From contig OZ220472.1 in the NCBI GenBank assembly GCA_965115995.1, forward strand, positions 1,054,001 to 1,118,000: 64,000 nt of DNA, in the 5' to 3' direction. Shown here piece after piece: positions 6,986-16,392 of the stretch (position 1 is its first letter; each line of letters starts with the position of its first letter). The notes under the pieces were generated by a model that worked only from the letters and a program-made list of their open reading frames with translations, searched no databases and was not told the DNA's origin. The stretch comes from Poriferisodalis sp026713105 (GTDB taxonomy: Bacteria; Actinomycetota; Acidimicrobiia; Acidimicrobiales; Poriferisodalaceae). Both the position numbers and the translations under genes were made by a program.

Positions 6986-8161
6986 ATGGAGTTCGCATTC
7001 CCGGCCGAGGCGGAGAAATTTCGGGAGGAGTTGCGTGCGTTCATGGACGCAGAGCTGCCTGAGTGGTGGAACGGTCTGTTTCACGACGATGACCGCATCT
7101 ATCCCTTCACCCGAGAGTTCTGCATGAAGTTGGCTGAGCGGGATTGGCTGACGATGTCGTGGCCCGTGGCCCACGGTGGCGTCGACGCCGACGTGTGGAG
7201 CCAGATGGTGGTGCGCGAGGAGATGTGGGCGGCCGGTGAGCCCCGCGGCCCTCAGTACATGAGCCTCAACTACATCGGCCCGATGCTCATGGAGTTCGGC
7301 ACCGCCGACCAGCAGGAGCGGTTCCTCAAGCCGATGGCTGCGGGTGAGGTCATGTGGTGTCAGGGGTTCTCGGAGCCCGAGGCCGGCTCCGATCTGGCAG
7401 CGCTGTCGACGAAGGCGACCGACGCCGACGGGTGCTTCTTGGTGAACGGTCAGAAGATCTGGACCAGCTACGCGACTGCTGCGGACTGGTGCTTGTTGTT
7501 GTGCCGGACCGATCCGGGTGAGCGCAAGCACCACGGTCTGTCGATGCTCATGGTCGACATGAACACTCCCGGGATCACGGTTCGACCGATCGACTCGATG
7601 GGCGGCCCCCAGGAGTTCAACGAGGTCTTCTTCGACGACGTCGAGGTGCCCTATGACTGCCTGCTGGGCCCGCGTGGTGACGGCTGGCGGGTCACGATTG
7701 CGACGCTGGCCCATGAGCGGGTCGGGGCTGCGCTTCACGCCCGGGTGAAGGTGCTGCTCGACGCTTTGATCGAGTACGCGACCGCCACGAAGGACCCCGA
7801 CGGCCGGCCGTTGGCCATGCGCCCGTCGGTGCGGTCTGGGTTGGTACGACTTCAGGCCCGATACCGAGCATCGAGGCTGTTGTCCTACCGCGTGGTCTCG
7901 GCCATGGAGGCGGGCGACGCCAACGACGTCGACCCCGCCGTCAGCAAGGTCTTCTCGTCCGAGCTCAACATCCTGATCGGCAATATCGGTCTCGACATCA
8001 TGGGCGCCAGGGGACAGCTCAAGACCGGCGACGGCCTCGCCCCGCTCGACGGGCTCATGAACGATCACTGGGTCCACAGCATCCCGCAGCCGATCGCCAT
8101 GGGCACGAACGAGATCCAGCGGAACATCATCAGCCAGCGCGGCCTCGGCCTGCCCCGGTAG
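6986..8161 (+). CDS. Acyl-CoA dehydrogenase, likely catalytic partner of the next gene
   Basis: 391 residues from ATG 6986 (MEFAFPAEAEKFREEL), chosen because GAGGAGG lies just upstream; an in-frame start 60 bp earlier reads through poor sequence. Domains: N-terminal helices, then WCQGFSEPEAGSDLAAL with VNGQKIWTSYATAADWC, then a C-terminal helical domain ending GTNEIQRNIISQRGLGLPR. The next gene is a second, divergent ACAD only 11 bp downstream. Adjacent unlike pairs of this kind form alpha2-beta2 heterotetramers in actinobacterial steroid side-chain catabolism. That assembly is inferred here from gene order. Confidence 0.9.
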   Translation: MEFAFPAEAEKFREELRAFMDAELPEWWNGLFHDDDRIYPFTREFCMKLAERDWLTMSWPVAHGGVDADVWSQMVVREEMWAAGEPRGPQYMSLNYIGPMLMEFGTADQQERFLKPMAAGEVMWCQGFSEPEAGSDLAALSTKATDADGCFLVNGQKIWTSYATAADWCLLLCRTDPGERKHHGLSMLMVDMNTPGITVRPIDSMGGPQEFNEVFFDDVEVPYDCLLGPRGDGWRVTIATLAHERVGAALHARVKVLLDALIEYATATKDPDGRPLAMRPSVRSGLVRLQARYRASRLLSYRVVSAMEAGDANDVDPAVSKVFSSELNILIGNIGLDIMGARGQLKTGDGLAPLDGLMNDHWVHSIPQPIAMGTNEIQRNIISQRGLGLPR

Positions 8162-8172
8162 GAGCAACTGCC

Positions 8173-9360
8173 ATGGACCTCATGCTCAACGACACCCAAG
8201 CGATGATTCGAGACGGCGCCCGGCGCTTTCTGGCCGAGTCGCTCGATACCGACACGATCCGAGAGGTCGAGGCAAGTGCAGAAGGCGTCAACGCCGATAT
8301 CTGGGCCCCGATGGCCGAACTCGGCTGGACCGCGCTCGCCCTCCCTGCCGACATCGGCGGGGGCGGTGCAGGACTCGTCGATCTCTGCGTGCTGGCCGAG
8401 GAGCTCGGACGGGCTGCCGCGTCGACGCCCCTCGTCGCCACGGCCGGCTTCGCGGCGGCCTTCCTGCAGGCCCTCGAGCCGACGGCGGTGACCCGCGACA
8501 TGCTGAGCACGCTCGCGACCAGCGACGCGGTGATCACGCCCGCACTGGTCGACGCGGCTGGGCGTGACGAACGATCTGCCTCGTCGAGCATCCTCACCGA
8601 GACAGACGCCGGTGCCACGATCTCGGGCGCGAAGGCGATGGTCCCGTACGCGTCGGTGGCGCAGGTGCTGGTTGTGTCGCTGACGACACCAGGCGGCGAA
8701 GCAGCGGTCGTCGCCGTCAACCGCGACGCCGAGGGCGTCAGTTGGGCTCGCCATGGCGCCACGGGCGGGGACCCGCTGTTCCACGTCGAGTTCGACAACG
8801 TGGCCGTGCCCGGTGACCGCGTCCTGGCCCGCGGCGACGCCGCGAAGCGGGCCATCGACGCTGGATTGGACGCGGCCACCATCGTGGCCACCGCTGAAGC
8901 GGTCGGCTGCTGCGAAGGGATGATTCGGCTCGGGTCGGAGTACGCATCGAGCCGCCAGCAGTTCGGGCAGGCAATCGGAAGCTTCCAGGCGGTAGCCCAC
9001 CCCCTTGCCGACATGCGCATCAACACCGACGCCTGTCGGCTCCTGGTCGCAGAGACCGCCTGGATGCTCGACCAGGGGCTCGACGCGACCCTCGAAGTCG
9101 CCGGCACCAAGGTCTTCGCGAACGAGGTGATGGCCGACATGATCCATGCCGCCCACACCGTTCACGGGGCGATCGGCTACACGACCGAGTACGACCTGCA
9201 GCTCTACACCAGGCGCGCCAGGGCGTTCTGCCTGAGCCACGGCGACACCGACGCCCAGACCGAGCGCGCCGCCGTCGCGCTCGGCCTCGAGCCGAGCCGA
9301 GAGAGTGATCCAGCCCTCAGCGGCCGTGCTATATCACCACGAGGGAGGCCCCCATGGTGA
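8173..9360 (+). CDS. Acyl-CoA dehydrogenase, probable second subunit of a heteromeric pair
   Basis: 395 residues beginning MDLMLNDTQAMIRDGARRFL. The ACAD fold is recognisable (ELGWTALALPADIGGGGAGL, SSRQQFGQAIGSFQAVAHPLADM, HGAIGYTTEYDLQLYTRRA). The C-terminal EIQRN-type motif of the partner is absent, as is usual for the non-equivalent subunit of actinobacterial heterotetrameric ACADs. The last codons overlap the start of the Rieske gene (9354-9360), showing tight operon structure. Confidence 0.85.
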   Translation: MDLMLNDTQAMIRDGARRFLAESLDTDTIREVEASAEGVNADIWAPMAELGWTALALPADIGGGGAGLVDLCVLAEELGRAAASTPLVATAGFAAAFLQALEPTAVTRDMLSTLATSDAVITPALVDAAGRDERSASSSILTETDAGATISGAKAMVPYASVAQVLVVSLTTPGGEAAVVAVNRDAEGVSWARHGATGGDPLFHVEFDNVAVPGDRVLARGDAAKRAIDAGLDAATIVATAEAVGCCEGMIRLGSEYASSRQQFGQAIGSFQAVAHPLADMRINTDACRLLVAETAWMLDQGLDATLEVAGTKVFANEVMADMIHAAHTVHGAIGYTTEYDLQLYTRRARAFCLSHGDTDAQTERAAVALGLEPSRESDPALSGRAISPRGRPPW

Positions 9361-10655
9361 GTGTTGAGGAGAACCGACTCTTGACCGAGAGCGGCCAGGG
9401 GACTCCGGGCGGCGACGTGCTTCGTCGGTACTGGCAGCCGGCGGCCCTCACCGAGGAACTCGACAGCGACCGGCCGGTGGTTCCCGTTCGCCTGCTGGGA
9501 GAGGACCTCGTGCTGTTTCGCGACGAACGAGGTCGTCTGGGCATGATCGGGCGTCGGTGTCCCCACCGCGGTGCTGATCTGTCGTTTGGCCGGGTGGAGG
9601 ACGGCGGCCTGCGCTGTTCGTTCCATGGGTGGCTCTTCGACGTGACCGGCGCGTGTGTCGAAACCCCTGCGGAACCACTGGGGTCCACGTTCCACACCAG
9701 GGTGTGCCAGGTTCAGTACCCGGTGGCGGAGCGCAATGGCATCGTGTGGGCCTTCTTGGGCGAGGGCGATCCACCGGAGCTTCCTGGGTTGGATTGCTTC
9801 GTGGCGCCGGGCCCGCAGGTGTTTGCATTCAAGGGCATGTGGGGGTGCAACTGGCTGCAGGCTCACGAGGTCGGCTTGGACCCGGCGCATGCTGCGTTCT
9901 TGCATCGCTTCCTCGGCCCCGAAGACGGCACGTATGGGCTGCAGTTCCGCGACACCATCGCGGACACCGATGTGACCGTCGCCGAGCTGATGCGGGTGGC
10001 CTCTGCGCCGGACATCAAGATCGAGCCCACCCCGTTCGGGTTTCGGTTCCGGACGCTGCGCCGGTACCGGGATGAGTTCACCCATGTCCGGGTCTCGAAC
10101 TGCATCTTCCCGAACGCGATCACGATCGCGATGAGCCGAGAGATGAGCATCACCCAGTGGCATGTCCCGATTGATGATCAGCACTGCTACTGGTACTCGA
10201 TGTTCGTCAGCTACGGCGACCCCGTCGACGCTGAGGTCATGCGCGAGCAGCGCATCAGCCAGGTCACCTTGCCGGAGTACCGCCCGATCGCCGACAAGTC
10301 GAACAACTGGGGGTTCGATCCGGTCGAGCAGCGCGAGCGGACCTACACCGGCATGGGCGCCGACATCAATGTTCACGATCAGTGGGCGGTCGAATCGCCC
10401 GGCCCGATCTTCGACCGCACTACCGAACACCTGAGCCCGTCCGATGTCGGCATCCGTGCCCATCGCCGGATGTATCTGGCTGCCATCCGCCAGCCCGACG
10501 CGGACACGCTCATCGGTGCGGCCGACCCCGCTCTGCTCCGTGGCCCCGGCGCCATCGACGGTGTCACGACAGGCGACGACTTCGACGCCGCGTGGCGCAG
10601 CCTCGAGACCCAACGACGCGAGGCCTCAGGGTGGGCTCCCGCGCTGGCGGACTGA
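9354..10655 (+). CDS. Rieske non-heme iron oxygenase, large subunit
   Basis: 433 residues. The Rieske [2Fe-2S] site is Cys69-Pro-His71 and Cys88-Ser-Phe-His91. The catalytic iron site is Asp176-PA-His179-AAFL-His184 (DxxHxxxxH). The layout resembles phthalate 4,5-dioxygenase-like or O-demethylase oxygenases that work with a separate reductase. No reductase or small subunit is adjacent. It hydroxylates or demethylates an aromatic or alicyclic substrate not identifiable from sequence. It sits in an operon with two ACADs upstream and a glutamine-synthetase-like gene downstream. Confidence 0.9.
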   Translation: MVSVEENRLLTESGQGTPGGDVLRRYWQPAALTEELDSDRPVVPVRLLGEDLVLFRDERGRLGMIGRRCPHRGADLSFGRVEDGGLRCSFHGWLFDVTGACVETPAEPLGSTFHTRVCQVQYPVAERNGIVWAFLGEGDPPELPGLDCFVAPGPQVFAFKGMWGCNWLQAHEVGLDPAHAAFLHRFLGPEDGTYGLQFRDTIADTDVTVAELMRVASAPDIKIEPTPFGFRFRTLRRYRDEFTHVRVSNCIFPNAITIAMSREMSITQWHVPIDDQHCYWYSMFVSYGDPVDAEVMREQRISQVTLPEYRPIADKSNNWGFDPVEQRERTYTGMGADINVHDQWAVESPGPIFDRTTEHLSPSDVGIRAHRRMYLAAIRQPDADTLIGAADPALLRGPGAIDGVTTGDDFDAAWRSLETQRREASGWAPALAD

Positions 10656-10658
10656 ACA

Positions 10659-12065
10659 TTGCACGGCACACCGAAGCTGGAAGACCGCTGGGACGCGGAC
10701 TGGTCCGACGCCGCGGCCGCAGTGCAAGACCAGGTTCGCGACCTGGGTCTGCGAAGCGTTCGGGTCTCGTTCGCCGATCAGCACGGGTTGCTGCACGGCA
10801 AGGTTCTCGACGCGGCGCAGATCCCCCACGCGCTGCGCAGCGGCGTCTCGTTTCCGGCTTCGTTGCTCACCAAGGACACCGGCCGGCACTACGCGTTCAG
10901 CCTCTGGGAGCCCGACGGCGGCCCAACGCTTGCCTCGGTGATGGGGGCGCGCGACATGCTCATGGTCCCCGACCCCGCCACGTTTCGCGTGCTGCCGTGG
11001 TTGGACGGCACCGGGTGGATGCTCTGTGACCTGTACAGCGTCGGGGGTGCTCCGGTCGAGCTGTCGACGCGCCGGATCTGTGCCGAAGCGCATCAGCGGC
11101 TGGCGGATAGAGGACTGCGGCTCCGCGCTGGTCTCGAGATGGAGTTCCATCTCTACCGCGTGGATGAGTCCTCCGGTGATCACCAACGCATCCACCCGGG
11201 GTGGGACCTGTTGGCCGAGGACTACTCCGATCAGATTGAACCGCTGCTCGAGCCGATCCAACGCCACCTCACGGCGCTGGGCCTGCCGCCGAGGACGATC
11301 GAGGCCGAGCACGGCCCCAGTCAGGTGGAGCTCACCTTTGCTCCCGCCGACGGCATTGAACTGGCCGATCAAGCGGTCCTGATCCGCGCCGCCGTCAAGC
11401 AGATCGCGAGGCGACACGGCTTGCATGCGACGTTCATGTCCAGGCCGGCAGGCGACGACACCTTCACGACCGGCTGGCACATCCATCAATCGGTCCTCAG
11501 CGCCGGCGACGGCCGCAACCTGTTCGCGCCGACGATCCCCGGTGAAGCGCTCTCGGAGTTGGCAATGCACTACCTCGGTGGGCTCCTCGACCACGCCGAG
11601 GAATCCTGCCTGCTCACCACGCCGACCATTACCGGCTACAAGCGCTACCGGCCCTACAGCATCGCTCCCGACCGGATCGTGTGGAGCCGCCAACACCGAG
11701 GTGCCATGCTGCGCGTCATCGACGAGCCCCCCGGGCCTGCGACCAGAATCGAGAACCGCGCCGGCGACCCCGCTGCGAACCCCTACCTCTACCTCGCATC
11801 CCAAATCCTCTCAGGGATCGACGGCATCGATTCGAAGCACGAGGCGCCACCCCCCAGCGAGACGCCATATGAGGCAGAGGCAGGGCCCCTCCTGCCTCGC
11901 ACGCTCGGCGATGCCATCGACGCGTTCGACCGCAGCGCCTTCTACCGCAACACCCTCGGCGATGAAATCGTCGACTACCTCGTCGCCCTCAAACGGTCCG
12001 AGTGGACACGGTTCGGTGCCGCAGTGACCGACTGGGAACAACGCGAGTACTACGACACCTTCTAG
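10659..12065 (+). CDS. Glutamine-synthetase-like gamma-glutamyl ligase
   Basis: 468 residues from TTG 10659, 3 bp after the Rieske stop; the start is uncertain because no ATG fits. GS-fold segments are present: GLEMEFHLYR (metal Glu), PSQVELTFAP, TGWHIHQS (ATP/metal His), KRYRPYSIAPDRIVW and RIENRAGDPAANPYLYLASQI. It lacks the context of a housekeeping glnA. GS-like enzymes beside Rieske oxygenases are known to gamma-glutamylate an amine substrate, as in aniline degradation. A role in activating an amine here is inference from the neighbours. Confidence 0.8.
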   Translation: MHGTPKLEDRWDADWSDAAAAVQDQVRDLGLRSVRVSFADQHGLLHGKVLDAAQIPHALRSGVSFPASLLTKDTGRHYAFSLWEPDGGPTLASVMGARDMLMVPDPATFRVLPWLDGTGWMLCDLYSVGGAPVELSTRRICAEAHQRLADRGLRLRAGLEMEFHLYRVDESSGDHQRIHPGWDLLAEDYSDQIEPLLEPIQRHLTALGLPPRTIEAEHGPSQVELTFAPADGIELADQAVLIRAAVKQIARRHGLHATFMSRPAGDDTFTTGWHIHQSVLSAGDGRNLFAPTIPGEALSELAMHYLGGLLDHAEESCLLTTPTITGYKRYRPYSIAPDRIVWSRQHRGAMLRVIDEPPGPATRIENRAGDPAANPYLYLASQILSGIDGIDSKHEAPPPSETPYEAEAGPLLPRTLGDAIDAFDRSAFYRNTLGDEIVDYLVALKRSEWTRFGAAVTDWEQREYYDTF

Positions 12066-12083
12066 TGGGCCTCGACGCGTTGG

Positions 12084-12100
12084 CTCGTGAGCTTCACGAG
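12084..12100. terminator. Hairpin between convergent genes
   Basis: CTCGTGA-GCT-TCACGAG gives a 7-bp perfect stem with a 3-nt loop. It sits between the ligase stop (12065) and the P450 stop (12094), partly inside the P450 3' end. There is no T-run, so its efficiency as a terminator is uncertain. Confidence 0.35.
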
Positions 12101-13263
12101 ATGCTGGCTCGGAACGACGAGAACCCTGCGAGCATGTTGCTGAGGAACGGTGTGGGGTCTTCGACGTCGATCGTGGTGACTTTGCGGGCCATGGCGTCGA
12201 GCAGGCATTGCATCTCCAGCTCGGCGAGGTGTGCTCCGGCGCAGCGGTGGACGCCGTGTCCGAACGCCACGTGGTCCTTTGCGTCGCGTTCGATGTCGAA
12301 TACTCCGGGAAGTGGGTAGTGCCGTTCGTCGTGATTGGCGGCTGCGTAGAGAATCACCACCCGGTCGCCGGCCGGTACGAACACCTCGCCAGCCTCATAA
12401 TCGGCGTTGGCCAAACGGGTGAAGGCGCGTACGGGGGAACCGATGCGCAGTGCCTCGTGTACCGCCGCCGGAATCAGTGACCGGTCGTTCTTGACTCTGT
12501 CGAACTGGCCGGGGTTGCGTCCGAGCTGGTACAGCAGGTGACCGGCACCGAGAATGGTGGTGTCGAGACTTGGAATGATGTAGTCGAAGACCAGCTTGCG
12601 GGCTTCGCTCAGATCGATCTTGCCTTCGTCGGCAGCCCGGAAGAGGCCCGCAGCCCACCCCTGCGGCGGCAGGTCGGCTGGGTCGAGGTCAAGCACGTAT
12701 CGGCCGGCCTCCATCACGCCGGGCAGTCCTGTCTGGGCCCGCTTGTTCATCGGCCCCAGCGCGTTGAAGGCGGCGCCTGCCCATTCGAGCATTCGAGCAC
12801 GTCCATCGGGGGGCAAGCCGATGAGCACGGAAATGAGGCTCACGGGCAGGTAGCTAGAGAAATCGGACATACCGTCGAAACTGTCCAAGGCGAGCAATCG
12901 CTCGACCAACTCGTCGGAGAGTTGCTGCACTCGCTCTCGAATGTCGCGCACAGCGCTGGGCATCATGGGCTTCATCAGGGCGGTGCGCAGGCGTCGGTGC
13001 TCGTCTCCGTCGCTCACCAGCGTGTTGGTATTGCCGGTGTTGTTGAGGGCGTCGTTCATGGCCACGCCCTTGCCTGACAGCAGAATCGAATCGGCACGAA
13101 GCGCAGCGCGAACATCTTCGAATCGGGAGATTGCCCACATGTCGTAGGGCTCGAGCCAGACGACAGCGCCGGCGTTGCGAACCTGTTCGTACAACGGATA
13201 CGGGTCGGCGATGGCTTCGTCGCTGAACAGGTCGATGTCGATGCTGGGCGACTTCGCTGTCAT
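12094..13263 (-). CDS. Cytochrome P450
   Basis: 389 residues from ATG 13263 (MTAKSPSIDIDLFSDEAIADP). The heme-ligand loop is FGHGVHRCAGAHL with Cys341, and the ExxR-type region lies in VHEALRIGSPVR. The I-helix reads DYIIPSLDTTI rather than the usual AGxET/DT, so its oxygen-activating region is atypical. It hydroxylates or demethylates a small hydrophobic substrate using an external ferredoxin, which is not encoded nearby. It starts 1 bp after the stop of the alpha/beta hydrolase gene, in one operon. Confidence 0.88.
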   Translation of the reverse strand: MTAKSPSIDIDLFSDEAIADPYPLYEQVRNAGAVVWLEPYDMWAISRFEDVRAALRADSILLSGKGVAMNDALNNTGNTNTLVSDGDEHRRLRTALMKPMMPSAVRDIRERVQQLSDELVERLLALDSFDGMSDFSSYLPVSLISVLIGLPPDGRARMLEWAGAAFNALGPMNKRAQTGLPGVMEAGRYVLDLDPADLPPQGWAAGLFRAADEGKIDLSEARKLVFDYIIPSLDTTILGAGHLLYQLGRNPGQFDRVKNDRSLIPAAVHEALRIGSPVRAFTRLANADYEAGEVFVPAGDRVVILYAAANHDERHYPLPGVFDIERDAKDHVAFGHGVHRCAGAHLAELEMQCLLDAMARKVTTIDVEDPTPFLSNMLAGFSSFRASIS

Positions 13264-13264
13264 G

Positions 13265-14086
13265 TCAGATGTTGCTGATGCAGAAGTTGTGGACGAGATC
13301 GCTGAACGTCTCGGTCGCGAAGAGCATGAGCTGGTGGGGCGCATCCGCGACGATCTCGATCTCGACTGGGCCGCCGATGTCTGCCACCATCCGCTCGACC
13401 GCTGCTCGTGGGGCAAGGGCGTCGTGCTCGCCTGCGGCGTAGAGGATCGGCTTTTGGTTGTCGGCGAGCGGTTGGGGCGGGTCGTACTGGAAGAACGACG
13501 CCCAGGACGCCAGGTCGTAGCTCCACGTGTTGTAGGGGTCGAGTTTCTTTTGTTCGGCTGCGCCGGCGTAGCCGTAGTCGACGTCGAAGTTGAAGAAGGT
13601 GGCGATGTCGAGGCGGGCGCCTCGTCCGACTTGTTCGAGGACTTGGGCGACGTCAGGACTTCGCCACGGGGCGGCTCGGTCCTCCAGCAGCGGTGCGCCG
13701 GGGACGGCGAGCGAGCCCATGAGAATCGCGCCGGTGATGGCTGGGCTGTCGATGGCGGAGATAGTTGGTGCGACTCCGAGGCTCGACCCGAGTCCGAACA
13801 CCGCAAGCCCGGTGGTCTCGTGGACATGGGCGGCGTAGTCGCGAGTGGCCTGAGCCCATTCGTCCATGGACCAGGTCCCTCGAGGACGATTGGTGGTGGA
13901 ACGGCCATGGCCGGGCGCGTCGTAGCTCCAGATGTCCACGGACTTTGCGGCGTGGTGCTCGCAGAACCGGTCGTAGATACCGCCGTGCCCTCCGAGGCCG
14001 TGGGAGATCACCAGCGCGTACTGGGCGTTGTCACCCCGATAACGGTGGGCGTGGATCTCGTTCAACACAAAGGTCTCGGTTCGCAT
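13265..14086 (-). CDS. Alpha/beta hydrolase (lysophospholipase/esterase-like)
   Basis: 273 residues from ATG 14086 (MRTETFVLNEIHAHRY). The oxyanion region is ISHGLGGHGGIYDRF, the loop WSYDAPGHGRS follows, and the nucleophile elbow is FGLGSSLGVAP. The late acid is in AAGEHDALAP and the His in DAPHQLMLF. It is a serine hydrolase for an ester or ring-opened product; specificity is unknown. It is the first gene of a two-gene operon with the P450. Confidence 0.82.
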   Translation of the reverse strand: MRTETFVLNEIHAHRYRGDNAQYALVISHGLGGHGGIYDRFCEHHAAKSVDIWSYDAPGHGRSTTNRPRGTWSMDEWAQATRDYAAHVHETTGLAVFGLGSSLGVAPTISAIDSPAITGAILMGSLAVPGAPLLEDRAAPWRSPDVAQVLEQVGRGARLDIATFFNFDVDYGYAGAAEQKKLDPYNTWSYDLASWASFFQYDPPQPLADNQKPILYAAGEHDALAPRAAVERMVADIGGPVEIEIVADAPHQLMLFATETFSDLVHNFCISNI

Positions 14087-14221
14087 GGCGTTCGTTCTCT
14101 TTGCTTCGTCGTCGGTGGGTTGAACTAGCTGTCTACTGCCTTCGCTGTACGGTGCGCCGAGGCGTCGGCGCCCTCGGACGTTCTCGAATCGCTGCGCATG
14201 CCTGACTGGGGAGGAGGCACC

Positions 14222-15274
14222 ATGAGAATGGACGTGTTCGTGCCCAGAGGGCTTGTCGGTGCCGCACCGTTGGCGGCACGAGCCGAGGCGGCTGGCTTTG
14301 GCGCAGTGTGGGCCGGCGAGGTGGCGAACGACCCAATGCTCGCCCTGGCCGCTGCCACCGAAGCCACATCGAGGATCGAGCTGGGCTCGGCGATCGTGCT
14401 GGCGTTCGCCCGCAGCCCCATGGTGGTCGCTCAGCAGGCGTGGGCCCTGGCCGACGCCACAGGCGGTCGCTTCACGCTCGGTCTCGGCACCCAGGTGAGG
14501 CCTCACATCACCCGCCGATTCTCCATGCCCTGGAGCGCGCCGGCGCCTCGGATGCGCGAGTACGTGGCCGCGTTACGCCAGATTTGGGCGGTGTTCGAGC
14601 ATGGCGGTCCGCTCGACTTCCGAGGTGAGCACTACCAGCTCACCTTGATGCACCCCCTGTTCAATCCCGGACCAATCGCGCATCCCCACATCCCGATTGC
14701 TTTGACGGGTGTGGGGCCGCGGATGACGGCACTGGCCGGCGAGATCGCCGACGGATACCAGCTCCACGTATTTTCCAACCCGGCCTACGTCTCATCGATC
14801 ACGGTGCCGGCGCTCACTGAGGGACTCACCCGTGCCGGGCGGACCCGTGCTGACCTGTGGCTATTCGGCTATGCGTTCCTGGCGATAGGCGACACCGAGG
14901 AGCAACGGCGGGAGGTTGCCGAGCGCATACGCGAGCAGATCGCGTTCTACGCATCGACACCGATGTACCGAGAGGTACTCGACGCCGTCGGCTACGCCGA
15001 TCTCCAACCCGAGCTGGAAACCCTCATCAAGGCGGGCCGCATCGACGACCTGCCCGTGCTGGTTGACGACACCTTGCTCGACCACTTCATGGTGAGTGGC
15101 ACCCTCGAGCAGATCCCGCAACGCCTCCACGCCAAGTACGGCCACTACCTCGACCGCGTCGTGTCCTACTACCCGATCGTCGAACGCGACCTGGACCGGC
15201 TGCGCCAATTCACCGCCGCATTCGACTCCCTACCGACACCATCCCCCTCCAGCACCACAGCTCGCGCCATGTGA
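14222..15274 (+). CDS. LLM-class flavin-dependent oxidoreductase, TIGR03617-like
   Basis: 350 residues from ATG 14222 (MRMDVFVPRGLVGAAPL), preceded by a strong GAGGAGG site; an upstream in-frame ATG at 14198 lacks one. The luciferase-like TIM barrel is evident: AEAAGFGAVWAGEVANDP, IELGSAIVLAFARSPM, GRFTLGLGTQVRPHI, then RFSMPWSAPAPRMREYV. The last segment is characteristic of the TIGR03617 F420-dependent group as I recall it. The cofactor (F420 or FMN) is inferred from the family. It is divergent from the hydrolase/P450 operon and convergent with a Rieske gene 8 bp away. Confidence 0.85.
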   Translation: MRMDVFVPRGLVGAAPLAARAEAAGFGAVWAGEVANDPMLALAAATEATSRIELGSAIVLAFARSPMVVAQQAWALADATGGRFTLGLGTQVRPHITRRFSMPWSAPAPRMREYVAALRQIWAVFEHGGPLDFRGEHYQLTLMHPLFNPGPIAHPHIPIALTGVGPRMTALAGEIADGYQLHVFSNPAYVSSITVPALTEGLTRAGRTRADLWLFGYAFLAIGDTEEQRREVAERIREQIAFYASTPMYREVLDAVGYADLQPELETLIKAGRIDDLPVLVDDTLLDHFMVSGTLEQIPQRLHAKYGHYLDRVVSYYPIVERDLDRLRQFTAAFDSLPTPSPSSTTARAM

Positions 15275-15282
15275 CCTCGCCG

Positions 15283-16365
15283 TCACCCGGCCTCGCCGTA
15301 TTCGGCTTCGACCCAGCCCAGCACGATTCGTCGGAAGAGCAGGCCGGCCTTGTCGCCTCCGATGACCAGTTCCTGGTAGTCGAAATTGTCGTTGTCCAGC
15401 ACCTTTTGCATGTGGTCGACGGCCCACGCGTCTTCGTCGAACCCATGCTTGATGGCCGGGGCCATGAACTCGTAGTAGGCGTCGTTGTCCACTCCAAAAT
15501 CGTTGGAGATCGACCACCAGTAGTGGGTGGTCGTGCTCGACTCTGGTGTGACGTAGTGCATGATGTACTGGCTGAAGATCTCGCGGTCTTCCGCGTCGGG
15601 ATCACCCACCTTGATCGGGGCGTAGCCCTTGAACACCCCCGGCGAGAGTGCGAGCCCGCCGTCCCAGCGTTCGGCGGGGCGCCCCGCTATTCGTTCTTGG
15701 ATGTCGGGCGGCAGGGCACCAGTTGCGCGTGCGGGGTTGTTGTCGACGCAGTAGCAGGTCACGCCCTCGGGTGTCTCCTCGACGGTGGTCGGCAGCTCGA
15801 GGAAGGAGTCATCGAATCCGAAGGAGTCCCGATGCAGGTAGGAGAAATGGGTCAGGTCGTTCAGGTTCTCCTGCATCAGCAGGTAGCTGCCCTCGAGGTG
15901 GTGGCTGTTGTGGAACGTCCGGTATCCGGGATCGGCGAGGAAGGGAAGGTCGGGAAGTCGCGAGAAGTCGGGCTCGTCTTGGTCGCCCATCCAGATGAAC
16001 ACGAATGGACCCTGCTCCACGGTCGGGTAGGTGCGGAGCTTGCGATCGGGGCAGCGCTGCTGGCTGGGGATGCGGACGATCGTCCCCTCGGGGTCGTAGC
16101 GGATGCCGTGGTAATGGCACACCAGCTCGTCACCCTCTAGGTAGCCCTCGGCGAGGGGGAAGGAGCGGTGCAGGCACCGGTTCTGTGCTGCAACCAAGCG
16201 CCCATCGAGCGTTCGGTAGAACACGATCGAACGCTCGAGCAGGGTTCTCGCCCTTGGCGTGCGGTCGAATTCCTCGCAGAGCCCGGCGACGTACCAATGT
16301 TCATAGAGCAGAGGAAGTCGCACGTAGTCGCGTACGTTTCGAATGCTGTCGGCAAACCGACTCAT
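15283..16365 (-). CDS. Rieske non-heme iron oxygenase (demethylase/ring-hydroxylase type)
   Basis: 360 residues beginning MSRFADSIRNVRDYVRL. The Rieske site is Cys64-Leu-His66 and Cys83-His-Tyr-His86. Catalytic iron ligands lie in Asp170-LT-His173-FSYL-His178. The length matches vanillate O-demethylase-like oxygenases. No reductase is adjacent. The upstream region carries a 13-bp element also found upstream of the extradiol dioxygenase at 17363-18283, which suggests the two are expressed together and may act on the same ring substrate. Confidence 0.9.
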   Translation of the reverse strand: MSRFADSIRNVRDYVRLPLLYEHWYVAGLCEEFDRTPRARTLLERSIVFYRTLDGRLVAAQNRCLHRSFPLAEGYLEGDELVCHYHGIRYDPEGTIVRIPSQQRCPDRKLRTYPTVEQGPFVFIWMGDQDEPDFSRLPDLPFLADPGYRTFHNSHHLEGSYLLMQENLNDLTHFSYLHRDSFGFDDSFLELPTTVEETPEGVTCYCVDNNPARATGALPPDIQERIAGRPAERWDGGLALSPGVFKGYAPIKVGDPDAEDREIFSQYIMHYVTPESSTTTHYWWSISNDFGVDNDAYYEFMAPAIKHGFDEDAWAVDHMQKVLDNDNFDYQELVIGGDKAGLLFRRIVLGWVEAEYGEAG

Positions 16366-16392
16366 ATTTCACCAGCTTCCGGGACAGGTGAT

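Noticed and set aside
12094..13908. Upstream extension of the first P450 frame to 13908
   Set aside because: It overlaps the alpha/beta hydrolase in another frame; ATG 13263 gives a normal P450 start 1 bp after the hydrolase stop.
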